A DNA stretch of 38,288 nt from Xenorhabdus sp. IM139775. Lineage in GTDB: Bacteria; Pseudomonadota; Gammaproteobacteria; Enterobacterales; Enterobacteriaceae. The translations under genes were made by a program, and so were the position numbers. The stretch covers positions 1 to 38,288 of the forward strand of contig NZ_JAQRFK010000029.1 of NCBI RefSeq assembly GCF_028598745.1, given 5' to 3'. Below, in pieces: positions 31,202 through 38,288 of the stretch; the first letter of the stretch is position 1, and every line of letters begins with the position of its first letter. The notes under the pieces are model-generated. The model worked only from the letters and a program-made list of their open reading frames with translations. It did not search any database and was not told where the DNA came from.

Positions 31202-33154
31202 TTACGTTTCAGAAATATGTCGTTGTGAAACAGAAATCCTTCGACGTTGCCACCAATCACAGATTTGATGACGATGCAGCAAAGCAGACCGCCCTATTAC
31301 CGCAGCAATCAGCAAAGCACCAGACAACGCACTGGATATCTGGTTAGGAATTCCCACCATCTGCAACCCTTGCTGCAAATAGCCCACCAGCAAAACAGCC
31401 AGTGCCGTCCCCATGATTGAACCCGATCCACCATAAATATTGGCACCACCCAAAACCACAGCAGTGATGGCGGGCATCAGGAAAGAACTGCCCAAATCAG
31501 AACGCGCCGAACCAAAATAGGAAACCAAAATAATCGCCGCTACGGCCGAAGCCAGCCCTGTCAAGGCATATAACAAGCACAACGTTCGATTGACGGGGAT
31601 TGCACCGTAACGGGCAACACGGTTGTTCTGCCCGATAAGAAAAACATTGCGGCCACGGTGGGTACGGTGCATAAACAACCAGAATGCCAATGTGAAAAGC
31701 ATGAAGATAACTAAAGGAACAGGCAGGTTTAATAGCGTCAGATTGGCAAAATCAGTAAATGAATCAGGAAAGCCACCAATGCCTTCATATCCCGTCGCCC
31801 CGGATAATCCCGACAGCAGTAAGGCACTACCCCCAAACAGATACATCGTGCCGAGCGTGATCACCAACGGATTCACGCCCGTATAGAAAATCAGGGCCGC
31901 GTTAATCACGCCACACAATACCCCGATGAGTAAAGTTAAGGGAATTGCCACCATCATCGGTAAACCTGCCTGATACATGACGCCCAAGGCAATAGCACAT
32001 AAACCGATAATCGAACCAAAAGAGATATCAATACCACCGCTGACAATCACCATCGTTAACGGCAACGCGATAATGCCAATGCAGATAAAATCGCTGGTAC
32101 TGAACAACAGCACGTTAATATCCAACATCCTCGGATTGACCATGCCAAACAGAAAAATTTCCGCCACTAACAACACCAAAAGCGCCGTTTCCCAGCCATA
32201 ACGTTGCTGACGTAAATTCTTTCCAACCGCAGTGCGCAAGCGCCCATCCAGCACTAACACCGCCAGCAGGACAAGGCCGGCAATAAAATCGTTCCACCAA
32301 GCCGATAATCTGAGTAATACCAGTACACTATCGATTTGCGTCAGAAAATAGGCTCCGAAAATCGCGCCGATAACAGTTCCCATTCCCCCCAACAGGCTAA
32401 TGCCACCTAATACACAGGCAGCGATGGCTTTCATCTCCAATCCATTCCCCGTTTGGTTCGGAATAAAGCCAATCTGTGCCACAAACACAATACCTGCCAA
32501 TGCTGCCATCACACCATTTATGGTGAATGCAGTGATACGAATGCCATTGACGGGAGCACCAAGCTGACGAGCGCCTTGCAGATTATCACCCGTCGCATAA
32601 AACCCACGGCCAAATTCAGTTTTCTTTAACATCCACGCCATTGACAGAATCAATAGCATCAACAACCAACCTATCGGTGAAATCCCGAATAACATAGGTC
32701 TGGCGAGATCTTTAACCTCAGCGGGCAAACCTTCGATCCATTTACCGCCTGTCAACAACAGCATTAACCCACGGTATAAACCGAGCGTGCCCAACGTGGC
32801 AACAATGGCCGGAATTTTCAACCATGCCACCAGCACACCGTTAATCAACCCTGCCACCATGCCGATCAGCAGCGTGATTAAACAGCCAACTGCCAGCGGA
32901 ACCCCTGCATTAAGCAACATTCCCAACACCACCGCACATAATCCGGTGGTTGAACCGACGGACACATCAATATTACGAGTCAGCATGACCAATGTGGCTC
33001 CCATCGCCAATAAAATCAGGATCTGGGCATTACCGAAGATCATCGTGACAGTTTGGACGCTGAAAGCATGGCGATCGAGACTTCCCAGCAAAGCAAATAA
33101 TCCCAAAATGGCGATCACGGCTGTGGCTTCCCGGTTATTCTGAATGAATTTCAA
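31202..33154 (-). CDS. lsrCD: Fused AI-2 importer permease LsrC-LsrD
   Basis: One frame of about 650 codons encodes LsrC (about residues 1-317, [35 protein letters not shown]) joined to LsrD (about 318-650, [35 protein letters not shown]). In E. coli these are separate proteins of 342 and 330 residues. The junction is [14 protein letters not shown]: LsrC normally continues for some 20 residues, and LsrD normally starts a few residues before RYGWE. Each half has the usual set of hydrophobic segments. I chose the TTG at 33154 (GGGGAA at 7 nt, aligns with E. coli LsrC); it overlaps lsrA by 20 nt. A GTG at 33196 in frame has no ribosome-binding site. Confidence 0.93.
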   Translation of the reverse strand: MKFIQNNREATAVIAILGLFALLGSLDRHAFSVQTVTMIFGNAQILILLAMGATLVMLTRNIDVSVGSTTGLCAVVLGMLLNAGVPLAVGCLITLLIGMVAGLINGVLVAWLKIPAIVATLGTLGLYRGLMLLLTGGKWIEGLPAEVKDLARPMLFGISPIGWLLMLLILSMAWMLKKTEFGRGFYATGDNLQGARQLGAPVNGIRITAFTINGVMAALAGIVFVAQIGFIPNQTGNGLEMKAIAACVLGGISLLGGMGTVIGAIFGAYFLTQIDSVLVLLRLSAWWNDFIAGLVLLAVLVLDGRLRTAVGKNLRQQRYGWETALLVLLVAEIFLFGMVNPRMLDINVLLFSTSDFICIGIIALPLTMVIVSGGIDISFGSIIGLCAIALGVMYQAGLPMMVAIPLTLLIGVLCGVINAALIFYTGVNPLVITLGTMYLFGGSALLLSGLSGATGYEGIGGFPDSFTDFANLTLLNLPVPLVIFMLFTLAFWLFMHRTHRGRNVFLIGQNNRVARYGAIPVNRTLCLLYALTGLASAVAAIILVSYFGSARSDLGSSFLMPAITAVVLGGANIYGGSGSIMGTALAVLLVGYLQQGLQMVGIPNQISSALSGALLIAAVIGRSALLHRHQICDWWQRRRISVSQRHISET

Positions 33155-34706
33155 TGTGACGTTCCCCAAAAGAAAGGTGCATAATCTCGTCCACACTCAT
33201 GTGATCTTTATCAAGTTGCCCACAAAGCTCACCGTGATGCATAACCAGCACACGATCGGCCAACTGAACAATTTCATCAAGATCAGAAGATATCAGGAGA
33301 ATTGCCACCTGCTGGCGGGCGATGTTCTGAATAAGCTGATAGATATCATTACGTGCGCCAACATCAACACCGCGCGTTGGTTCATCGATGATCAGCACTG
33401 TAGGCTTGGCTTCCAGACACTTAGCAATCAGAATCTTCTGCTGATTACCACCAGACAAAGTGCGTGCCGATTGATATACATTGTGGAATCGAATATTGAG
33501 CGCTCGGCGATATCGTTCCAATATTCCGACATCGTAGGTGGAGCGCGTCCAGAAAGTGCTCCGGCTGTGCGTCAAAGAACGAACATTCCAACTCAAGAGC
33601 GCATCAAGGAACAACCCCGAAGCCTGCCGATCTTCAGGCAGATAAACCAACCCACGCTGTAATCGTTCTGCCGTATCTAATTTATTGATGATTTGCTGCT
33701 GAAAACGAATTTCACCACTCGCAATCGGGCGCAATCCATATAACGTTTCCGCCAATTCTGTGCGACCCGCTCCCACAACACCAGATAATCCAACAATTTC
33801 TCCCGCCTGTAGCGTCAGGGTGATATCGCGGAATCCTTCCCCGTAGAGGGAAGTCACTTCCAAAACAGGTATTTTTGATGTGTTATCCGATACATTACCG
33901 TTGGTTTCCAAGCCCAATTTCTGCTTATCCACCAATGCAGTTAATTTTGCTGTAGGTGTAATCGCCTGAATGATCGCTTCCGTTGTAAAACGCGCAATCT
34001 CGCCGCTGAGAGCGATCCCACCATCCCGCATCACACTGACATAAGTCGCAATTTCACGAATTTCAGGCAATTTGTGGGAAATAAAGATAATTCCCACTTG
34101 CTGCTGCTGTAATTCCCGTAATCGCGCAAACAAACGTTCAGTTTCTGCGGGTGTCAACGAAGCGGTCGGCTCATCCAGAATCAAAATACGGGAATGGCGC
34201 ATCAGGCCACGCATAATCTCCACCAACTGCTGATCCGCGACATTCAAGCTGCCCGCAGGTGCCTTCAAGTCAATTTGGCAATCGAGCTGAATCAGTAACT
34301 CCCGCATTCGACTGGTACTGGCTTGATGTTTTGGCAGGCGAAACAGGATATTTTCCTGAACAGAAAGGTTGGGAAATAACAAGGGTTCTTGTGGAACCAG
34401 ATAAATGCCTAGTTGATGGGCTTTCGCAGGTGTCAGATGGCTGACAGCCACACCATCCACAATCAAAGCTCCGGCATCCGGCTGCTCAATACCCGCGATG
34501 ATTTTCATCAAAGTCGATTTACCGGCACCATTTCCCCCCAATAATGCATGAACCTGCCCTGACATCAACGTGAAATCAATCTGCTTTAACACCATCAAAC
34601 CAGAAAACTGCTTACTAATCCCACGGGCAACTAAAAGCGGAGTGCCGCCAGTAAGGTTAAGACAAGACGGATTATGGGTATTAATCGCGGTATTGCTCTG
34701 TGACAT
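33135..34706 (-). CDS. lsrA: AI-2 importer ATP-binding protein LsrA
   Basis: This 523-residue tandem ABC ATPase powers AI-2 import. Domain 1 has Walker [10 protein letters not shown] (residues 57-65) and Walker [12 protein letters not shown], with a degenerate signature (LNVADQQ). Domain 2 has a degenerate Walker A (GVVGAGRTE) and a good signature LSGGNQQK with [12 protein letters not shown], the usual asymmetry of sugar-type importers. The ATG at 34706 has GAGG at 6 nt. First gene of the operon, divergent from lsrR. Confidence 0.97.
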   Translation of the reverse strand: MSQSNTAINTHNPSCLNLTGGTPLLVARGISKQFSGLMVLKQIDFTLMSGQVHALLGGNGAGKSTLMKIIAGIEQPDAGALIVDGVAVSHLTPAKAHQLGIYLVPQEPLLFPNLSVQENILFRLPKHQASTSRMRELLIQLDCQIDLKAPAGSLNVADQQLVEIMRGLMRHSRILILDEPTASLTPAETERLFARLRELQQQQVGIIFISHKLPEIREIATYVSVMRDGGIALSGEIARFTTEAIIQAITPTAKLTALVDKQKLGLETNGNVSDNTSKIPVLEVTSLYGEGFRDITLTLQAGEIVGLSGVVGAGRTELAETLYGLRPIASGEIRFQQQIINKLDTAERLQRGLVYLPEDRQASGLFLDALLSWNVRSLTHSRSTFWTRSTYDVGILERYRRALNIRFHNVYQSARTLSGGNQQKILIAKCLEAKPTVLIIDEPTRGVDVGARNDIYQLIQNIARQQVAILLISSDLDEIVQLADRVLVMHHGELCGQLDKDHMSVDEIMHLSFGERHIEIHSE

Positions 34707-34756
34707 CACGTACCTCATGGCATTTTGGGTTTGCGTTTCTGACACTGATGCGAAAA

Positions 34757-34789
34757 TGAACATTTATTTATTTCAAAAACATTTGTTCA
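34757..34789. promoter_or_regulatory. Candidate LsrR operator
   Basis: TGAACA (34757-34762) and TGTTCA (34784-34789) form an inverted pair with a 21-nt gap, 50-80 nt upstream of lsrA; a further TGTTCA lies at 34867-34872 nearer lsrR. As I recall, the E. coli lsr promoter has a similar TGAACA...TTTGTTCAAAACTC arrangement. LsrR binding is inferred. Confidence 0.55.
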
Positions 34790-34815
34790 AAACTCTAATG
34801 CAAAACTTAAGTTTT

Positions 34816-34850
34816 TTTCAATAATTAGATCACATTTTGTGAAAAAATTA
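34816..34850. promoter_or_regulatory. Candidate Crp half-sites between lsrA and lsrR
   Basis: TAGATCACATTT (34826-34837) matches one half of the Crp consensus fully, and TTTTGTGA (34837-34844) is a half-site in the other sense; neither has a good partner arm. The lsr genes of E. coli need cAMP-Crp, so a functional site here is plausible. Confidence 0.4.
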
Positions 34851-34944
34851 GCGCTACGTTAAAATATGTTCAAATTTTGCGATAAGCCTCTAGTACATTA
34901 GAGATTTTTATGCTTATTCTTTCCTCGTGGATAAAGAAGTTATT

Positions 34945-35955
34945 ATGTCGATCAAATTAAGCAAGAAACAATCAGTAGCAGAGAAAAGCGTATTATCCGA
35001 GGAAATTGACTATTCAAGTCACAACTATCCAGGAAACAGCATGAGTGAAGAAGAACTAATGGCCCGTATTGCCTGGTTTTACTATCACGATGGTCTGACG
35101 CAAGGGGACATCGGTGAATTGCTCGGCCTCAGTCGCCTCAAAGTCTCCCGTTTGTTAGAGAAAGGGCGGCAGTCTGGTGTGATCCGCGTTCAGATCAATT
35201 CACGCTATGAAGGGTGTTTGGCGTTAGAAAATGCCTTGCAAAAACGCTTTGATCTCAAACAGGTTCGCGTATTACCTAGCCTGGATGGCATGAATCTGAA
35301 TGCCCGCCTTGGTATTGGCGCCGCTCATCTGTTAATGACACTGATTGAACCTCACCAGCTATTAGCGATTGGATTTGGTGAAACGCCCATGTGCACTTTG
35401 CAGCATCTAAGCGGCTTTATCTCATCCCAACAAATTCGGTTGGTGACGCTGTCGGGAGGGGTCGGCCCTTATATGACTGGCATTGGTCAACTTGATGCAG
35501 CCTGCCCGGTCAGTATCATTCCTGCCCCCTTGCGTGCTTCTCGTCATCAAGTCGCGGCAACATTCCGCGAAGAACGCAGTGTACGGGATGTGATTTTGGC
35601 AGCCTGTGCAGCCGATACCGCTATCGTTGGGATTGGTGCTATCGAACAGAAGCAAAACGCAACGATCATGCGCTCCGGTTATATTAGTGATGGTGAACAA
35701 TTGATGTTGGGTCGCAAAGGGGCTGTTGGCGACATTCTGGGTTACTTCTTCAATACGGAAGGTGAACTGGTTAGTGATATTGCTATTCATCAGGAACTGA
35801 TCGGTATCTCCCTGCCAGAAATGAAAACCATCCCGAACGTGATTGGTGTAGCAGGTGGCATCGAAAAAGCAGACGCTATCGTTGCCGCACTGAAAGGAGG
35901 CTATATCAGTTCACTGGTGACAGAAGAACAGACCGCGAGAGCTATGCTGATTTAA
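34945..35955 (+). CDS. lsrR: Transcriptional regulator LsrR
   Basis: This 336-residue SorC/DeoR-type repressor releases lsr promoters on binding phospho-AI-2. The N-terminal helix-turn-helix is [20 protein letters not shown] (about residues 60-80), followed by the sugar-isomerase-like effector domain with [16 protein letters not shown] and [14 protein letters not shown]. It is about 19 residues longer than E. coli LsrR (317), all at the N-terminus ahead of [15 protein letters not shown]. The ATG at 34945 follows AAGAAG; an alternative GTG at 34927 is possible and an internal ATG at 35041 would give the E. coli-like length. lsrK follows after 73 nt. Confidence 0.95.
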   Translation: MSIKLSKKQSVAEKSVLSEEIDYSSHNYPGNSMSEEELMARIAWFYYHDGLTQGDIGELLGLSRLKVSRLLEKGRQSGVIRVQINSRYEGCLALENALQKRFDLKQVRVLPSLDGMNLNARLGIGAAHLLMTLIEPHQLLAIGFGETPMCTLQHLSGFISSQQIRLVTLSGGVGPYMTGIGQLDAACPVSIIPAPLRASRHQVAATFREERSVRDVILAACAADTAIVGIGAIEQKQNATIMRSGYISDGEQLMLGRKGAVGDILGYFFNTEGELVSDIAIHQELIGISLPEMKTIPNVIGVAGGIEKADAIVAALKGGYISSLVTEEQTARAMLI

Positions 35956-36028
35956 TCGACTAATAATTTCTATCCATCCCTGTGCCATATCGAATAAAAA
36001 GAAGATAACAACAGACGAGGATAGCATC

Positions 36029-37621
36029 ATGAATCAACGCGCTCATGCTCACCCATCAAGAAAGTATCTGATGGCGCTTGATGCAGGGACCGGCAGTATC
36101 CGTGCAGTGATATTTGATCTCGAAGGGAATCAAGTTTCCGTTGGGCAAGCTGAGTGGGTACACCAACCTGTGCCGAATGTTGCGGGTTCCATGGAGTTTG
36201 ATCTGAAAAACAACTGGCAACTGGCCTGCCAATGTATCCGGCAGGCACTGCAAAAGGCGGAATTACCTGCCAATGCGATTCAGAGCGTTGCCGCCTGTTC
36301 AATGCGAGAAGGCATTGTCCTTTATAATCGCGGCGGCGATCCTATCTGGGCATGTGCCAACGTGGATGCTCGCTCCAGCCATGAAGTCAGCGAGCTAAAA
36401 GAGCTTTACAACAATACCTTTGAGTATGACGTTTATCGCTACTCCGGCCAAACATTGGCATTAGGTGCAATGCCACGCCTGCTTTGGCTAGCGCATCATC
36501 GTCCTGATATTTACCGACAAGCCAGTACCCTGACGATGATCAGCGATTGGCTGGCTTATAGGCTAAGTGGCGAGCTAGCCGTTGATCCCTCTAACGCGGG
36601 CACAACTGGCATGCTGGATTTAGTCAGCCGTGATTGGCGTCCAAGCCTGCTGGAAATGGCCGGACTACGTTCCGATATCCTCTCTCCTGTCAAAGAAACG
36701 GGAACCTTGCTCGGCTATATTACGGAAAAAGCAGCGGCAGAATGCGGTCTGAGCAGCGGCACGCCGGTAATTATGGGCGGCGGGGACGTTCAACTCGGCT
36801 GCCTTGGCATTGGTGTCGTCAAACCCGCCCAAACCGCAGTACTCGGTGGAACATTCTGGCAGCAAGTCGTCAACCTGCCAGAACCAATCACCGATCCAAA
36901 CATGAACATCCGCATCAACCCGCATGTTATCCCCGGCATGGCACAGGCAGAATCCATCAGCTTCTTTACTGGTCTTACCATGCGCTGGTTCCGTGATGCT
37001 TTTTGCGCAGAAGAAAAACTGCTGGCGGAACGGCTGGGCATTGATGCCTATAATCTGTTGGAAGATATGGCAGCGCGGGTTCCTGCTGGTGCGCATGGTG
37101 TCATGCCGATTTTTTCCGATGTTATGCGCTTTAAATCGTGGTATCACGCAGCGCCCTCTTTCCTCAACCTGTCGATTGATCCGGAAAAATGCAACAAGGC
37201 GACGCTATTTCGGGCGCTGGAAGAAAACGCCGCTATCGTCTCGGCATGTAACCTCGACATGGTTTCAACATTCTCTGGTGTCCAACCCGACTCGCTGGTT
37301 TTCGCAGGCGGCGGCTCAAAAGGCAAGCTCTTGAGCCAAATTCTGTCTGACATTACCGGCCTGCCCGTTCGGGTGCCCGTGGTAAAAGAAGCAACAGCAC
37401 TGGGTTGTGCAATTGCGGCAGGTGTGGGTGTTGGATTATACGACTCACTGCCGGCAACAGGAGAAAAGCTCGTTCGTTGGGAACGGGAATATCAACCGAA
37501 CTTGAGCCACCGTGAGGTTTACCTGAAAGCGAAAAAAGATTGGCAAGCCGTGTATGCTGATCAACTGCATCTGGTGGATGATGGCCTGACGACCTCATTG
37601 TGGAAGGCGCCGGGGTTATAA
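36029..37621 (+). CDS. lsrK: Autoinducer-2 kinase LsrK
   Basis: This 530-residue FGGY-family kinase phosphorylates AI-2 in the cytoplasm, trapping it and creating the LsrR inducer. The N-terminal phosphate loop [15 protein letters not shown] (about residues 16-30) and C-terminal FGGY-type motif [20 protein letters not shown] are intact; the length equals E. coli LsrK. The ATG has AGGA at 7 nt. Followed by an intrinsic terminator. Confidence 0.97.
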   Translation: MNQRAHAHPSRKYLMALDAGTGSIRAVIFDLEGNQVSVGQAEWVHQPVPNVAGSMEFDLKNNWQLACQCIRQALQKAELPANAIQSVAACSMREGIVLYNRGGDPIWACANVDARSSHEVSELKELYNNTFEYDVYRYSGQTLALGAMPRLLWLAHHRPDIYRQASTLTMISDWLAYRLSGELAVDPSNAGTTGMLDLVSRDWRPSLLEMAGLRSDILSPVKETGTLLGYITEKAAAECGLSSGTPVIMGGGDVQLGCLGIGVVKPAQTAVLGGTFWQQVVNLPEPITDPNMNIRINPHVIPGMAQAESISFFTGLTMRWFRDAFCAEEKLLAERLGIDAYNLLEDMAARVPAGAHGVMPIFSDVMRFKSWYHAAPSFLNLSIDPEKCNKATLFRALEENAAIVSACNLDMVSTFSGVQPDSLVFAGGGSKGKLLSQILSDITGLPVRVPVVKEATALGCAIAAGVGVGLYDSLPATGEKLVRWEREYQPNLSHREVYLKAKKDWQAVYADQLHLVDDGLTTSLWKAPGL

Positions 37622-37626
37622 TTTTG

Positions 37627-37658
37627 ATTGGCCTCTTTAGCGATAAGAGGCCAATTTA
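37627..37658 (+). terminator. lsrRK terminator
   Basis: ATTGGCCTCTT (37627-37637) and AAGAGGCCAAT (37645-37655) form a perfect 11-bp stem with a 7-nt loop, directly after the lsrK stop. The U-tract is short (TT). Confidence 0.7.
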
Positions 37659-37683
37659 GCCATGTGTTTATGGGGAATATACT

Positions 37684-37943
37684 TTGTCTAATTCTAATCT
37701 TGTAGTAAATGCCTTGAAAAACATCCTTGAAAACGGTGAGGTTATTTCCACCATTGAAACGTTTTTCTCGAAAGTGTGCACACACATCATCGGGTTAAGG
37801 CAAATAAAGAAGATGGTTCTATTATTGAGTTTGAGGTCTTTTCCCAATTTTTGGTTAGTGAAAACAAAATAAGGTGTTGTTATGAACTCACCAGAAAAAT
37901 AACGGGAAATGAAGACGATGATGACTTAGGGTCAAGAATTTAA
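37684..37943 (+). pseudogene. Frameshifted small gene, possibly SnoaL/NTF2-like
   Basis: A TTG start with GGGGAA at 6 nt opens SNSNLVVNALKNILENGE and runs to ETFFS near 37770. From there the protein-like sequence continues in the -1 frame (HHRVKANKEDGSIIEFEVFS, then YELTRKITGNEDDDDLGS) to TAA at 37943. Adding one base near 37770 would give about 86 residues in one frame. The pattern (acidic NILENGE start, FEVFSQFLVSENKI strands) recalls a SnoaL/NTF2-like fold, but I do not recognise the family with confidence. No slippery site for programmed shifting is seen. Confidence 0.5.
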
Positions 37944-37984
37944 CAAAAAATATTGGCTACATACATGGTGTATATAGCCAATAT
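37944..37984 (-). terminator. Hairpin with U-tract for a minus-strand transcript
   Basis: ATATTGGCTACATAC (37950-37964) and GTATATAGCCAATAT (37970-37984) form a 15-bp stem with one mismatch and a 5-nt loop. On the minus strand the odd pair is G-U and the stem is followed by TTTTTTGTT counting the stem end, so it fits a terminator of the minus-strand remnants at 38039-38288. Confidence 0.6.
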
Positions 37985-38038
37985 AAATTTAGTTTCGGGA
38001 ATAACGCTAAGAATTAGAAATGTGAAAGAGTATGCTTT

Positions 38039-38154
38039 CTACATTATCTCATCGTCCTGGCTTACTGCCACACCCAGAGTCTGGAATTTTTCTGCAACGC
38101 CTTTTGTAGTGTGGCATTCAAGCTCTTTCCAGATAAATTAGTTTTTGTGACCAT
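38039..38154 (-). pseudogene. Frameshifted minus-strand mini-gene, unknown
   Basis: An ATG at 38154 with AGGA upstream gives VTKTNLSGK; after a -1 shift in the run GGAAAGAGC (near 38124) the sequence continues ELECHTTKGVAEKFQTLGVA and ends DDEIM before TAG at 38039. One added A would make a 38-residue protein. I do not recognise it. Protein-like composition in the second part is the main support. Confidence 0.35.
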
Positions 38155-38197
38155 TTTTCCTGAAAAGAGTGCGGATTGAAGCTATTTTCCAGAAATT

Positions 38198-38287
38198 TTA
38201 CTCCGGTTCTTCGCGAGGCTCAAAGCCCAAGTACTCGGTCTCTTCGCTAATGCGTTTTAAAGAGCAATCGCTTGGCATGTAAACGTA
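38198..38287 (-). CDS. C-terminal fragment of an unrecognised protein (runs off the window)
   Basis: The last 29 codons of a minus-strand frame are visible, ending LKRISEETEYLGFEPREEPE before TAA at 38198. Composition is protein-like and acidic. An internal ATG could also make it a 26-residue peptide. Family unknown; the window edge prevents more. Confidence 0.35.
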   Translation of the reverse strand, partial: YVYMPSDCSLKRISEETEYLGFEPREEPE

Positions 38288-38288
38288 C

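Larger units (their letters stand above)
37622..38288. other. Right-end tail with degraded short genes
   Basis: No intact gene of normal length is seen in this 667-nt stretch. It holds the lsrK terminator, a frameshifted plus-strand gene, a hairpin with U-tract, a frameshifted minus-strand mini-gene and the 3' end of a minus-strand reading frame that leaves the window. AT-rich compared with lsr. Confidence 0.6.

Noticed and set aside
33155..33196. GTG start at 33196 for lsrCD
   Set aside because: Would add 14 residues not in LsrC homologues, lies deeper in lsrA and has no Shine-Dalgarno; the TTG at 33154 fits better, though it remains a judgement.

Overview
The window is chromosomal DNA of an enterobacterium (Enterobacterales). 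Most proteins read as close orthologues of Escherichia coli proteins and keep E. coli-like local gene order. The moderate GC content, several gene losses relative to E. coli, and an intergenic repeat family (ends reading TATACCC..A..TTTCAA) suggest a Morganellaceae member such as Xenorhabdus or Photorhabdus. That genus-level placement is an inference from memory, not a computed result.

Layout. (1) 1-8131: the ribosomal str operon on the minus strand (rpsL-rpsG-fusA-tuf, with a near-consensus promoter and the S7 control region), preceded by tusDCB (tRNA 2-thiouridine sulfur relay) and yheO, then fkpA, slyX, slyD and yheV. (2) 8240-16867: yheS (ABC-F), then an insertion relative to E. coli consisting of a LysR regulator, a 1.1-kb AT-rich gene-free stretch, murQ-murP (N-acetylmuramic acid uptake and catabolism) and a LysE-family exporter, then yheU and prkB. 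E. coli neighbours yheR/kefG/kefB, yheT and yhfA are missing. (3) 17309-20836: crp, argD, pabA, ppiA; yhfK and fic/yhfG are missing. (4) 21202-28730: a block that lies elsewhere in E. coli: yihA, the Spot 42 sRNA gene spf, polA, dsbA, srkA, yihD and mobAB. (5) 28790-37621: a complete AI-2 (LuxS signal) uptake and processing locus, lsrACDBFG divergent from lsrRK. (6) 37622-38288: a decaying tail with two small broken genes and a truncated reading frame at the edge.

The most notable feature is in the AI-2 locus. The two permease genes lsrC and lsrD are fused into one uninterrupted reading frame of about 650 codons. The fusion removes the LsrC tail and the LsrD start, and joins the two halves at a shared (R/K)Y step. 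LsrA is already a tandem ATPase, so the importer core would consist of only two polypeptides plus LsrB. A hairpin-bearing repeat sits between the fused permease gene and lsrB. The intergenic region between lsrA and lsrR carries TGAACA/TGTTCA half-sites and CRP-like half-sites.

How the genes work together. Crp is encoded here along with likely or known Crp-linked functions: Spot 42, the lsr system and the PTS gene murP. The Lsr proteins import AI-2 (LsrB, LsrCD, LsrA), phosphorylate it (LsrK), sense the phosphorylated form (LsrR) and degrade it (LsrG, LsrF). MurP imports MurNAc as the 6-phosphate and MurQ removes the lactyl ether. TusBCD, the str operon genes, YihA and YheS serve translation. 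FkpA, PpiA and DsbA fold periplasmic proteins.
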